The notes beneath the pieces are model-generated. The model did no database searches. It worked only from the letters and a program-made list of their open reading frames with translations, and was not told the DNA's origin. DNA of 64,000 nt from Rhodanobacter sp. FDAARGOS 1247 (lineage in GTDB: Bacteria; Pseudomonadota; Gammaproteobacteria; Xanthomonadales; Rhodanobacteraceae). The stretch's first letter is position 1; every line of letters starts with the position of its first letter. The translations under genes were made by a program, and so were the position numbers. The DNA lies in assembly GCF_016889805.1 (NCBI RefSeq), contig NZ_CP069535.1:1116001-1180000 (forward strand). Reading direction: 5' to 3'. Of this stretch, positions 53,317 through 62,203 are shown piece after piece.

Positions 53317-55800
53317 CTACCAGTGGTACTGCACCTTGCCGTACACGTACGCCCCCTGGAAGCCGAACGGCGAACTGGAGGAATACGGGAAGGCGCCGTT
53401 CTGGTCGTCGTCTTCGGGCACCTTCTTCGGGTAGGTGTTGAGCACGTTGTCGCTGCCTACGGTGAACGTCCAGCGGTCGTGGTTGTAGCTCGCCGCCAGG
53501 TCGAGCAGCCACTTGTGCGGGTAGACGGTGTCGTCGAGGTAGCTGGTCGAGCCGTACGAGGTGATCCGGCCGTAGCGGGTCAGCGTGCCGTTGAAGGCCC
53601 AGTTGCCGAGGCTGTAGGTCTCGTTGAGAATCAGCTTGCTGCGCGGCGCGGTGTCGGCCAGCAGGCCCTTGATCGCGCTGCGGTTGAGGCGCTGGAAGAT
53701 CACGCCCAGCGAATCGAGCACGGCCGGGTTCGGCTTGACGTCGGTGACCTTGTTCTTGTGGTAGCCGTAGCTGAGCGTCGACATCAGGCTGCCGTTGTCG
53801 CCGAAGTCGCTGCGGTAGCTGGCTACCACGTCGGCGCCCTGGGTACGCACGGTGCCGGCGTTGGTGAAGTAGGACAGGCCGCTGTACTGCAGGTTGGTGA
53901 CGCCGTTGGCAGCCAGGTAGGCCACCACCGAAGGCGTCGACAGCGAGAGCGAACTGGACAGCGCGATGCGGTTGGTGACGGTGATCTGGTAGACGTCGAG
54001 CGACAGGTTCAGTGCGTTGGTGGGATTCCACACCATGCCGGCGGTGAAGTTGCGCGACTTCTCCGCCTTCAGCGGCTCGCTGCCCAGCAGCCGCGCGAGC
54101 GGGTTGTCCACCGGCACCAGGCCGCGCAGGTAGATGCCCGGCGGCAGGCCCAGCGAATTGCCGGTGCCGTAGGCGGCCGAGGTGGTTTCCGAATAATGCT
54201 GCTGGCCCAGCCCCGGTGCACGGAAACCGGTCGACGCGCTGCCGCGCAGGGCGAACGAGTCGGTGAAGTCGAAGCGGCCGGACAGGGCGGCCGACGTGGT
54301 GGTGCCGAAGTCCGAATAGTCCTCGTGGCGCAAGGCGGCGGAGAAACCGAAGCGGTCGGTGAGGTTGCCTTCCAGCTGCAGGTATTCGGCAACGTCGTGG
54401 CGCGCCACCGAGATCGCGTCCTGCGGGCCCCAGCCGGCAAAGCCCTGTGCGCCGCCGCGCACGCCGGAGGTGCCCACATAGTACGAGCCGAAGTCGCCGG
54501 CCTCCACGTCGTAGCTCTGCCGCAGGTATTGCGTGCCGAAGGACAGCGTCAGCGGATTGGGCAGCCAGCCGAACGCGATCTCCTTCGAGATGTCGATGTC
54601 GAAGGTCTGCTGCTTGGCGGTGAGGATGCCGTCGTGGAAGCTGGTCGGGCTGCTGCCGAAGTCGTTGAGCATCGCGTAGTTGGTGCTGTTGCGCGTGCTG
54701 TAGGAGACGCGGTTGCCGCCGTAGTTGCCGCTGACGTCCCAGCGCCAGCCGTTCCAGGTGCCGCGCAGGCCGGCGACCAGCGAGGTGTCCATCGAGTCGC
54801 CATGCTCGCGCGGCAGGAAGCCGTCCGGATAGACCAGGCCGATCAGCGGGTTGTTCGGGTAGGCGGTGTTGCTGCCGTAGCGGTAGAAGCCGCGCGGTTC
54901 GCCCACGCGGCGGCCGTAGTGGCCGAACGCGTAGAACTGCACGCCGGGCGTGATGTCGTACTGCGTGTTGAGGAACAGGTTCTTGTTCTTGAACGACACC
55001 GTGCCGAAGTGGAACTTCACGCCGAGCTGGGCCAGGCCGGGGCGGCGGTCGACACCGGCGCGGTTGCTCGGGCTCTGGTTGCTGTCTTCGGCGGTGATGC
55101 GCAGCCAGCCGCTGTCGCCGCCCAGCGGAATGCCGAAGTTCGCCGCGCCCTGCCACTGGCGGCCATCGCCGGCGGAGAACTGGCCGCCGCTGAGCTGCAC
55201 GTCGCCGCCCTTGGCGCCCTTCTTCAGGATGATGTTGACCACGCCGGACAGCGCGTCGGAACCGTATTGCGCGGAGGCGCCGTCACGCAGCACCTCGATG
55301 TGATCGATGGCCGACAGCGGGATCGTGTTGAGGTCGATGCCCTGCGAGCCCTGGCCGATCTGGCCCAGGCTCAGCACCAGCGCGCCGGGATGCCAGCGCT
55401 TGCCGTCCACCAGCACCAGCACCTGATCCGGCGACAGGCCGCGCAGCTCGAACGGACGCTGGAACGCGAACGTGTCGGAGGCGGGCGCGAACGGGAAATT
55501 CAGCGAGGGGATGGCGCGCTCGAGCGCCTGGGTCAGGTCGATCGTGCCGGTCTGCTTCAGCACGTCGGCGGAGATCACGTCGATCGGCGTCAGCGACGAG
55601 CTTTCCGTACGGTTGCCGGCGCGGGTGCCGGTTACCACCACCGGTCCCAGGTTCTTCGCCCTGGCCGGCGTGGCGGCGGGTGTCTGGCCTTGCGCGTCGG
55701 CTGGCGGATTGGCCTCCTGTGCCGTGGCGGCGTTGGCGAGGACGAGCAGGATCGCGGCAGACAGCAGGGTCGGAACGATCCGACCGGTACGCTTGTTCAT
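53317..55800 (-). CDS. TonB-dependent outer-membrane receptor
   Basis: This 827-residue protein has a signal peptide (RIVPTLLSAAILLVLANAATA), a short TonB-box region, a plug domain (from VVVTGTR to NIILKKG, residues about 45-165) and a 22-strand-type barrel ending in an aromatic residue (VQYHW). ATG 55800 is used because GGGGAG lies 7 bases upstream; ATG 55806 abuts that box. Transcription from the matching promoter block implies a leader of about 250 bases. The substrate is unknown. Context with ggt, dgcNA and gltS suggests glutamyl peptides or a similar compound. Confidence 0.9.
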   Translation of the reverse strand: MNKRTGRIVPTLLSAAILLVLANAATAQEANPPADAQGQTPAATPARAKNLGPVVVTGTRAGNRTESSSLTPIDVISADVLKQTGTIDLTQALERAIPSLNFPFAPASDTFAFQRPFELRGLSPDQVLVLVDGKRWHPGALVLSLGQIGQGSQGIDLNTIPLSAIDHIEVLRDGASAQYGSDALSGVVNIILKKGAKGGDVQLSGGQFSAGDGRQWQGAANFGIPLGGDSGWLRITAEDSNQSPSNRAGVDRRPGLAQLGVKFHFGTVSFKNKNLFLNTQYDITPGVQFYAFGHYGRRVGEPRGFYRYGSNTAYPNNPLIGLVYPDGFLPREHGDSMDTSLVAGLRGTWNGWRWDVSGNYGGNRVSYSTRNSTNYAMLNDFGSSPTSFHDGILTAKQQTFDIDISKEIAFGWLPNPLTLSFGTQYLRQSYDVEAGDFGSYYVGTSGVRGGAQGFAGWGPQDAISVARHDVAEYLQLEGNLTDRFGFSAALRHEDYSDFGTTTSAALSGRFDFTDSFALRGSASTGFRAPGLGQQHYSETTSAAYGTGNSLGLPPGIYLRGLVPVDNPLARLLGSEPLKAEKSRNFTAGMVWNPTNALNLSLDVYQITVTNRIALSSSLSLSTPSVVAYLAANGVTNLQYSGLSYFTNAGTVRTQGADVVASYRSDFGDNGSLMSTLSYGYHKNKVTDVKPNPAVLDSLGVIFQRLNRSAIKGLLADTAPRSKLILNETYSLGNWAFNGTLTRYGRITSYGSTSYLDDTVYPHKWLLDLAASYNHDRWTFTVGSDNVLNTYPKKVPEDDDQNGAFPYSSSSPFGFQGAYVYGKVQYHW

Positions 55801-56057
55801 GAACATTCTCCCCGGATGTTTTGCAGCAACATGATGCGGCCGGCCGCGGCGGCGGTACCGCCCGGCGGGTCGGCGACGACTTCGAAGCGAATCGTTGACT
55901 TGCTGCATCGTGAATCGGGGCGGCCCCTTCCGCCCCGCGTGTGCTGCCGCCGGCTTGGGTGCATGCCGCGTCGGCGTGTCGCCGCCGCGCGGACTGACCC
56001 TGCATCTGATCGAGGCGTGCTCCGGTCGGACATCCACTCTCCCCCTCACGACACGGA
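55801..56057 (-). other. Long untranslated leader of the TonB receptor gene
   Basis: From the probable -10 at 56061-56066, about 250 bases would be transcribed before the receptor ATG. The stretch is GC-rich and can fold (for example GGGGCGG/CCGCCCC near 55918). The frame stays open through it, but the predicted residues are Arg/Pro-rich and precede the signal peptide, so it is taken as non-coding. Confidence 0.45.
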
Positions 56058-56128
56058 TCGAGGATAGTCACAGCCCCGCGCCAGCCTCCAATGAAAAGAC
56101 CGGCACCAGGCATAACCAAAGGTTGTGG
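56058..56128 (-). promoter_or_regulatory. LysR-type promoter/operator block upstream of the TonB receptor
   Basis: Read on the - strand, the block runs: CCACAACC-TTTG-GTTATGC, 9 bases, GTCTTTTCATTGG, 16 bases, GTGACTATCCTCGA. It is 71 bases long like the ggt block, with 49 identical positions concentrated in three conserved segments. TATCCT is the probable -10. The block lies 36 bases downstream of the lysR stop, so the receptor has its own promoter. Confidence 0.7.
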
Positions 56129-56163
56129 GTGTGGCTGGCGCCGGAGCGCCGCGCCGGGGCGCC

Positions 56164-57066
56164 TCAGGCCTGGCCCAGCATCTGCTGGGCCAGTTGGCGG
56201 ACGAGGCCGAGGAAGCGCTTCTGCAGCGGGTTCAGCGGACTGTCCAGCCGATAGAGTGCGTAGAGCACCACGTCCAGCTGCAGTTTCAGCGGACGCGTCT
56301 GCACGGTCTTCCCGCCGCCCCACGACGCGGTGAACGGATCGACCAGGGCCAGGCCCTCGCCTTGCGCGACGAGCGAATACGCCAGCTGGTAGGTCTGCAC
56401 CCAGACCGCGGTGCGCGGTGCCGGTACCACCTGGCTCAGGTGGCCTTGCAGCATGCGGCCCAATGCATCGTGCACCGCGATGCCGACCATCGGCTGGTCG
56501 GCCAGCGCGGTGACCGACAGCGGCTGCGCCAGTTCCTCCGGCGACCACCAGTCGGGCGGAGCGATGACCATGATGTGGCCGCGGCACAGCGGCTCCTGGT
56601 GCAGGCCCTGGTGGCCGGCGTGCTGCAGGGTGAGCCCGATGTCCGCTTCGTGGAGCATCAGCGATTCGCACATCTCCGCCGAGTGCTGGGTGAACAGTTC
56701 GGCAGTGGTGTTGGGAAAGGACTTGCGCAGCAGGGTGGTCGCGTCGGGTACCAGCGCATGCGCCAGGGTCGGCGTGCAGGTCACCCGCAGCGGCGAGCTT
56801 TCAGGGTCGCCGATGTTCGCGGTGAGGCGCTGCAGGTCGTGCAGATCCTGGATGATCTTGTCGACGCGGTGGCGCAGCAGCAGAGCCTCCTGGGTCGGCT
56901 GCAGGCGCCCGCGCACCCGGCTGAACAGGGCGAAGCCCAGTTGCTGCTCGGCATGCTGCAGCGCCTTGCTGGCGGCAGGCTGCGAGATGTTCAGCAGGTC
57001 CGCCGCCCCGGTCAGGCTGCCGGTGGTCAGCACCGCATGGAACACTTCGATGTGGCGCAGACGCAT
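56164..57066 (-). CDS. LysR family transcriptional regulator
   Basis: This 300-residue regulator has a winged helix-turn-helix at residues 1-60 (LRHIEVFHAVLTTGSLTGAADLLNISQPAASKALQHAE) and a periplasmic-binding-protein-like effector domain. The start at 57066 is chosen because it gives the standard LysR N-terminus and length; the frame is open to 57225. It lies next to the receptor and ggt genes, whose promoters share an ACAAC-N5-GTTAT palindrome, so it is the natural candidate activator. The effector is unknown; a glutamyl compound is inferred. Confidence 0.9.
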   Translation of the reverse strand: MRLRHIEVFHAVLTTGSLTGAADLLNISQPAASKALQHAEQQLGFALFSRVRGRLQPTQEALLLRHRVDKIIQDLHDLQRLTANIGDPESSPLRVTCTPTLAHALVPDATTLLRKSFPNTTAELFTQHSAEMCESLMLHEADIGLTLQHAGHQGLHQEPLCRGHIMVIAPPDWWSPEELAQPLSVTALADQPMVGIAVHDALGRMLQGHLSQVVPAPRTAVWVQTYQLAYSLVAQGEGLALVDPFTASWGGGKTVQTRPLKLQLDVVLYALYRLDSPLNPLQKRFLGLVRQLAQQMLGQA

Positions 57067-57252
57067 CGGTTGACGACCCCTTGCCGCGATGGCGACAGTG
57101 TCCGAGTGCAGCATAGGAACTGCCGGGTAGCAAGTTTCTGCGCGGCGCCGGGGAACGCCGGCGAACGGGTTCAGCGCGTCGCCGGGCAGAGCGGTGCGAG
57201 GCGCGTGCAGGCGGGCGGTCGCCAAGCCAGGCCGCTCCCGGCTCGCGGTGCG

Positions 57253-57777
57253 TCAGGCTCGCAATTGCAGGCGCAACTTGCGCAGCAATCGTGCAAGTTC
57301 GGTCCGTTCGGCCGCGCTCAGGCCCGAGACGACCTGGCTGGCCTGCCTGAAGCGCACGCCGATCGCCTGATCGATCAGCTTGATCCCCCTGGCCGTGAGC
57401 GCCGCTGCCAGTGAGCGGCGATCGCTGGCCTCCAGGTTGCGCACGATCAGCCCGCGCGTTTCCAGGCGATTGAGGCAGGCTGTCATGGCGCCGGAAGTGA
57501 GCAGCACCGACTTTCTGAGCGTGGTCGGGGTCAGCCGGTACGGCGCCCCTGAACGCCTGAGCGTGGCCAGGACATCGAGCTCGGTGTAGCTGATCCCGCT
57601 CTCGTGCAGGTATTCGCCGGCGCCGGTTTCCAGCAGGCGGCCCAGGTGCAGGATGCGTCCGACCACCGCCATCGCCGACGCATCCAGATCCGGCCGCTCG
57701 CGACGCCAGTCCAGTAGCAGCAGGTCGACGACATCGTGCTCGACGGGAGCGGCTCCCCTGGCGGACTTCGTGGGCAT
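57253..57777 (-). CDS. MarR family transcriptional regulator
   Basis: This 174-residue regulator has a MarR winged helix: ISYTELDVLATLRRSG, LTPTTLRKSVLLTSGAMTACLNRLETRGLIVR and the wing region EASDRRSLAAALTARG. The start at 57777 begins MPTKSARG; upstream codons run into the operator region. It is divergent from an alpha/beta hydrolase gene across 85 bases that hold two overlapping palindromes, so it probably represses both. The ligand is unknown. Confidence 0.9.
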   Translation of the reverse strand: MPTKSARGAAPVEHDVVDLLLLDWRRERPDLDASAMAVVGRILHLGRLLETGAGEYLHESGISYTELDVLATLRRSGAPYRLTPTTLRKSVLLTSGAMTACLNRLETRGLIVRNLEASDRRSLAAALTARGIKLIDQAIGVRFRQASQVVSGLSAAERTELARLLRKLRLQLRA

Positions 57778-57786
57778 GCGGCAATC

Positions 57787-57819
57787 ATACTTGATGTGAA
57801 GTATCTTGACGTAAAGATA
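57787..57819. promoter_or_regulatory. Two overlapping MarR-type operators
   Basis: ATACTT-N6-AAGTAT (57787-57804) and TATCTT-N6-AAGATA (57802-57819) are both perfect in their arms, with centres 15 bases apart. The second contains TTGACG (57806-57811), a likely -35 for the hydrolase gene. Binding would block that promoter directly. Confidence 0.65.
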
Positions 57820-57862
57820 TTTCGGTGAAAATATCCCTGCCATCCCCCAGGGAGCGCCGCAC

Positions 57863-59386
57863 ATGCGATCGATCATCCAGACGATGTTCTTGCGGCGCGC
57901 ACTGCCGTTGCTGTTTCTGGCGGCACCGGTTTTCGCGGCTACTCCGCATCGGCCCGGCGACATCGTCGTCGAACATGGCACGGTCCGCTCCGAAACGGGA
58001 GCCAGCGTGCCTTACGAAATCGGCACGCTGTACGTGCCTGAAAACCGGCACAAGCCCGGCAGTCGCCTCATCGGCATCGGCTTTGCCCGCATCCGGGGAA
58101 CCCGGCCTACCGGCGCGCCGCCGGTGTTCTGGCTGCCGGGAGGCCCCGGCGTGAGCGTGCTCGGCGTGCTCACCGACCATGATGGAACGGCCACCGCCCG
58201 GCTGCGGTCATGGTTGACCTACGGCGTCGTGGGCGACCTGGTGGTGATCGAACAACGCGGCTATACGCGTCGCGGTGACATGCTCACGGCAAAGAGCGCC
58301 GCCATCCCGCTGGACCGGCCCGCTTCGGTCCATGCCGAAGTCGAATCCATGCGTGCCCAGGCCAGGGCGGCTGTCGCGGCGAATCCGGACAAGGATCTGT
58401 CCGGCTATGACATCGGCGAATTCGCCGCCGACGTCGACGACCTGCGTCGGGCGCTCGGCTACGACAAGATCAGCCTGTTCGGCGGGAGCTTCGGCTCGCA
58501 ATGGAGCCTGGCGGTGATGCGGCTGCATCCGGACATCGTCGCGCGCGCCGTGCTGTCTAGCGTGGAGCCGTTGAACAATGGCTACGACATGCCGTCGCAT
58601 GTATTCGCGGCGCTGCAGCGCATCGCTTGCGACGCCGATCGCGACCCCTCGCTGGCGCCTTACCTGCCGCCCGGCGGCATGATGGAGGCGGTGCGCGCCC
58701 TGCATCGGCGTTTCGCCGGTGCGCCGGTGCGTGTGCAAGTCCGTAATGCGGCGGGGCAGGCATCGACCGTGGTGCTGGGTGCGGAGGATCTTCAGCTCGC
58801 GCTGCTTTCCCATACACAGGAGAGCGAGCAGTGGCCAGCCTTCATCCTGTCGCTCTACCACCGGCATTACGACGATTGGGCGCGCGAGGTCCTCGCCGAT
58901 CGCCAGGCGGGGACCACGACCCTGATCGGCCCCCTGGCAGACAGCAGCCTCGGCGTTACCGCGGCGCGCGAGCAGCAGCTTCGTACCGATCCCGCGGTCG
59001 AACTGCTGGGTACCTGGAACTTCGAGGCGAACATCGCCTCGGCAGCCGACTGGCCTACCCGGGACATGGGCGACGCGTTGAGGGTGCCGGTCGAAAGCCC
59101 GATCCCGGTGGTGTTCGTGCACGGTGACTGGGACACTTCCACGCCAATCGAGAACACCCTTGGCCTGCTGCCGTATTTCCCGAATGGCCGGGCGATCCTG
59201 GTCCATCGAGCCAGTCACGATGGCACGTTCTACCAGTTGCGGGAAAGTCCTGCGGCAAAGGCGGCGATCTACGCGTTCCTGCGGACGGGCAAGATGGACA
59301 ATCTGCCGGTGGATGTGACCTTGCCCGTGCCCAAGTTCGAGCTGCCATCCTTTGCGCCACCGGCGAATCGATCCGAAGGCGGTTGA
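57863..59386 (+). CDS. Secreted alpha/beta hydrolase (TAP-like / proline iminopeptidase type)
   Basis: This 507-residue enzyme begins with a signal peptide (residues about 8-28, ending VFAA). The oxyanion block is LPGGPG, the nucleophile Ser209 lies in GGSFGS, the acid is in HGDWDTSTP and the histidine in RASHDGT. This layout is typical of exported aminopeptidases of the tripeptidyl aminopeptidase/proline iminopeptidase group; esterase activity is possible. It is controlled by the divergent MarR gene, so it may respond to a small toxic or phenolic molecule. Confidence 0.85.
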   Translation: MRSIIQTMFLRRALPLLFLAAPVFAATPHRPGDIVVEHGTVRSETGASVPYEIGTLYVPENRHKPGSRLIGIGFARIRGTRPTGAPPVFWLPGGPGVSVLGVLTDHDGTATARLRSWLTYGVVGDLVVIEQRGYTRRGDMLTAKSAAIPLDRPASVHAEVESMRAQARAAVAANPDKDLSGYDIGEFAADVDDLRRALGYDKISLFGGSFGSQWSLAVMRLHPDIVARAVLSSVEPLNNGYDMPSHVFAALQRIACDADRDPSLAPYLPPGGMMEAVRALHRRFAGAPVRVQVRNAAGQASTVVLGAEDLQLALLSHTQESEQWPAFILSLYHRHYDDWAREVLADRQAGTTTLIGPLADSSLGVTAAREQQLRTDPAVELLGTWNFEANIASAADWPTRDMGDALRVPVESPIPVVFVHGDWDTSTPIENTLGLLPYFPNGRAILVHRASHDGTFYQLRESPAAKAAIYAFLRTGKMDNLPVDVTLPVPKFELPSFAPPANRSEGG

Positions 59387-59463
59387 GGGTGTGGGAGATG
59401 GCCAGATGGCGCTGACCCTGGCGCCGTAGCCGTAATCGTCCCCGCAGGGTCGTATCCCGGTGC

Positions 59464-60396
59464 TCAGTGATGCCGGTGCGCGGCGTAACGCGCCAGTTCT
59501 TCCAGCAGCCTGCCTTGTGCGCCGAACGGTGCGACGGCGTCGAGCGCCTGCTCGGTCAGTCCGGCCAGCCGGGCGCGCGAGGCGTCGAGGCCGATGATCG
59601 AGGGGAAGGTGGGCTTGTCGGCGGCGGCGTCCTTGCCGGCGGTCTTGCCGATCACCGCCGATTCGCCTTCCACGTCGAGGATGTCGTCGCGCACCTGGAA
59701 GGCCAGACCGACGGCATACGCATAACGGTCCAGTGCTTCCAGTGCATCGGCCCCGGCGCCGGCGGCCAGCGCGCCCAGCTGCACCGAGGCGCGGATCAGC
59801 GCGCCGGTCTTGCAGGCGTGCATGTGTTCCAGTTCGTCCAGACTCAGCCGCTGGCCGACCGCGGCGAGGTCGAGCGCCTGGCCACCGGCCATGCCTTCGG
59901 CGCCGCAGGCGCGGCCCAGTGCACGCAACATGGCGATGCCGGTGGCGGCCTCGACCTGGCGCGCGGCGTCGTCGGCGAGGATCTCGAACGCCAGCGCCTG
60001 CAGCGCGTCGCCGGCGAGGATCGCCATCGCCTCGCCGAACACGATGTGGCAGGTCGGGCGACCGCGGCGCAGGGCGTCGTCGTCCATCGCAGGCAGGTCG
60101 TCGTGCACCAGCGAATAGGCGTGGATCAGCTCCACCGCGCAGGCCGGTGCATCCAGCGCGGCGCTGTCATGGCCCAGCGCCTGCGCGGCGGCGTAGACCA
60201 GCAGCGGACGCAACCGCTTGCCGCCACTCAGCACGGCATAACGCATCGCGCGGTGCAGTTCGGCGGGGGAGTGTCCGGCCGGCGGCAGATGACGATCGAG
60301 CGCCTGTTCGGCGCGCTGGATCAGGGACTGCAGGGCAGGGCCTAGCTCGGCGTGATCAGAGTTCGGGTTCAAACGGCTGGGCGCTGTCGGGGGCAT
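59464..60396 (-). CDS. ispA: Farnesyl diphosphate synthase (short-chain polyprenyl synthase)
   Basis: This 310-residue enzyme condenses isopentenyl diphosphate with allylic diphosphates to give geranyl and farnesyl diphosphate. The first Asp-rich motif is DDLPAMDDD with [10 protein letters not shown] context, and the second is [19 protein letters not shown] binds isopentenyl diphosphate. ATG 60396 overlaps the xseB end by 41 bases; a TTG at 60405 is an alternative. The xseB-ispA pair is conserved in Gammaproteobacteria, usually with dxs next, which is absent here. Confidence 0.93.
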   Translation of the reverse strand: MPPTAPSRLNPNSDHAELGPALQSLIQRAEQALDRHLPPAGHSPAELHRAMRYAVLSGGKRLRPLLVYAAAQALGHDSAALDAPACAVELIHAYSLVHDDLPAMDDDALRRGRPTCHIVFGEAMAILAGDALQALAFEILADDAARQVEAATGIAMLRALGRACGAEGMAGGQALDLAAVGQRLSLDELEHMHACKTGALIRASVQLGALAAGAGADALEALDRYAYAVGLAFQVRDDILDVEGESAVIGKTAGKDAAADKPTFPSIIGLDASRARLAGLTEQALDAVAPFGAQGRLLEELARYAAHRHH

Positions 60397-60613
60397 CGGG
60401 ATCAAGCAGCAGGCGCACGCGCAATTCGGCTTGTTCCAGCGACTGCTGGCAATGGCGGAACAGACCGATGCCGCGCTCGAACGAGGCCAGCGAATCGTCC
60501 AGGCTCATGTCGCCACCCTCCATCTTCGCAACCAGTTGCTCCAGCTCGTCGAGCGAGTGTTCGAAGTCGGCGACGGGCGGGGTCTTGCTGGTTGCGGGAA
60601 CGGTCTTGGCCAT
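60356..60613 (-). CDS. xseB: Exodeoxyribonuclease VII small subunit
   Basis: This 85-residue subunit of exonuclease VII has the family pattern [50 protein letters not shown]. It forms a helical hairpin that binds XseA, which is not in this window. ATG 60613 ([10 protein letters not shown]) is chosen over 60622. Its 3' end overlaps ispA, so translation is coupled. Confidence 0.92.
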   Translation of the reverse strand: MAKTVPATSKTPPVADFEHSLDELEQLVAKMEGGDMSLDDSLASFERGIGLFRHCQQSLEQAELRVRLLLDPDAPDSAQPFEPEL

Positions 60614-60688
60614 GGCCCGCAACGCTAACGCAGCAGGCCCCTAGAATCAATGCAGAAAGACAACCCGATCCACCACGCTACGTCGACG

Positions 60689-60882
60689 CACGAAGCCCGA
60701 CTCCCGCTCGGCACCATCGCCTCCTCTCCCGCTTGCGGGAGAGGATTGAGGTGAGGGCACCCCAATCTACCCAATCCACCACCGAAACTCGACCCACCGA
60801 GCCAAGCCGAAGCACGAAGTCCGACTCCCGTTCGGCACGTCAGCCTCCTCTCCCGCTTGCGGGAGAGGATTGAGGTGAGGGC
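60689..60882. repeat. Two direct copies of a CTCTCCCGC palindrome repeat
   Basis: Two near-identical units of about 70 bases (60689-60758 and 60813-60882) start 124 bases apart. Each has CGAAG-CCGACTCCCG-TCGGCAC followed by the stem CTCTCCCGC/GCGGGAGAG and GATTGAGGTGAGGGC. They fill the gap between xseB and tilS (60614-60891), which has no gene. The design is like the pmbA-downstream repeats (palindrome then a G-rich tail). Confidence 0.75.
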
Positions 60883-60891
60883 CGCCCCGCC

Positions 60892-62193
60892 TCACCGCCC
60901 CGCCCGCCAACGCGGCCACGCCCCCACCGCCCGAAACAACTCCGCCCCACGCCCGCTAACCCAGCGATCCGCCACCGCCACCAGCTCATCGCCCGCATGG
61001 ATCAAGGGACAACACGCTCTCCGCCATGGCGGCATCCGCGCCTGCTGGAACAGGTCGCGCAATTCCCGGGTGTGCGCGTCGCCCTCGGGCTTGATGCGTT
61101 CCCCGCCGCGACGCAGCCGCACGCGCAAGGGTTGCGCGAGGCGGGCGGCAGGATCATCCAGGGCCAATTCGCCGCCGTCGGGAAGCAGCAGTGGTTCGCC
61201 ATGCCAGTCGGCCTGCCACTCGTCATCGATGTCGATGGCGGTCGGCAGCGCCCACAGCCGACCCTTCCAGATATGCAGCTCGGTGTCATCCCAGCGAATG
61301 CAGGGCAACCGGCCGGCACGTGCCGCGCATTGACGCTCGATCTGCTGGCGTTGCGCCGCGGTGGGCGCGCTGCGACCACGCGCATGCAGCCAGTGATCGA
61401 GCAAGGGTTCGCGCAGCGCCGGCGCCAGCGCCAGCCAGCCAGGGGCGTCGAGGCTGCCGCTGGATGCATCGTGCAGTTCCTCGAACGCGGCCAGCCATTG
61501 CGTGCGCAGCGTGTCCGCCGCCGCGCGACTCAATGCGGCGCTGTGCAGGATCGAATCCGGCGCCTGCGGCCAGAAGCGCAGCAACTGCGGCAGGATCTCG
61601 TGGCGCAGGCGATTGCGGGCGAGGTGGATGTCGGCATTGGATGGGTCGTCGATGCAGGCCAGCCCCTGCGCCGCCACGTAGTCGTGCAGCTGCTGGCGGG
61701 GAAGTTCGAGCAGCGGGCGCCACAACTGGCCACCACCGAACCGGCGCAAGGCACGCATGCCGCCCAGTCCCTCGGGCCCGGCGCCGCGCAGCAGTTTCAG
61801 CAAGACCGTTTCGACCTGATCGTCGCGGTGATGGGCGAACAACAGCAGCTCGCCTTCGCGCAACCGGGCGGCCAGCGCGGCGTGGCGCGCTTCGCGTGCG
61901 GCCGCTTCCAGGCCGCTGCCGCTGCCACGCTGCACGTGCACCGGCAACACCTCGCAGGGGATGTCGAGCGCGGCGCAGAACGCCCGGCAATGTTCCGCCC
62001 AGAGCCGGCTGTCCCCGTGCAGGCCGTGATCGACATGCAATGCCCGCAGCCCGCGAAGGCGCGCCGGCGCCAACTGCGCCAGCGCATGCAGCAAGGCGCT
62101 GGAATCGGGCCCGCCACTGAAGGCCACGCACAGGGGCGCGGGCGGCAAGGTCTCGAGCGCGCGGCGCAGGTGCCGGTGCAGCATGTCGCTCAC
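60892..62193 (-). CDS. tilS: tRNA(Ile)-lysidine synthase
   Basis: This 433-residue enzyme attaches lysine to C34 of the CAU-anticodon tRNA(Ile), changing its specificity to AUA. The PP-loop SGGPDSS is at residues 26-32. HVDHGLHGDS, HHRDDQVETVLLKLLRGAG and RPLLELPRQQLHDY are diagnostic. The C-terminal domain is complete (RVRLRRGGERIKPEGD). It lies 10 bases downstream of the NYN gene on the same strand. Confidence 0.95.
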   Translation of the reverse strand: MSDMLHRHLRRALETLPPAPLCVAFSGGPDSSALLHALAQLAPARLRGLRALHVDHGLHGDSRLWAEHCRAFCAALDIPCEVLPVHVQRGSGSGLEAAAREARHAALAARLREGELLLFAHHRDDQVETVLLKLLRGAGPEGLGGMRALRRFGGGQLWRPLLELPRQQLHDYVAAQGLACIDDPSNADIHLARNRLRHEILPQLLRFWPQAPDSILHSAALSRAAADTLRTQWLAAFEELHDASSGSLDAPGWLALAPALREPLLDHWLHARGRSAPTAAQRQQIERQCAARAGRLPCIRWDDTELHIWKGRLWALPTAIDIDDEWQADWHGEPLLLPDGGELALDDPAARLAQPLRVRLRRGGERIKPEGDAHTRELRDLFQQARMPPWRRACCPLIHAGDELVAVADRWVSGRGAELFRAVGAWPRWRAGR

Positions 62194-62203
62194 TTCGGGC
62201 CGC

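Noticed and set aside
52999..56067. 1022-codon frame opposite ggt and the TonB receptor (and the 909-codon frame at 50447-53176)
   Set aside because: Low-complexity Arg/Val/Ala/His translation overlapping well-identified genes on the other strand.
60689..60882. Possible CRISPR array between xseB and tilS
   Set aside because: Only two units separated by about 54 bases and no cas genes; the unit is a palindromic intergenic repeat.
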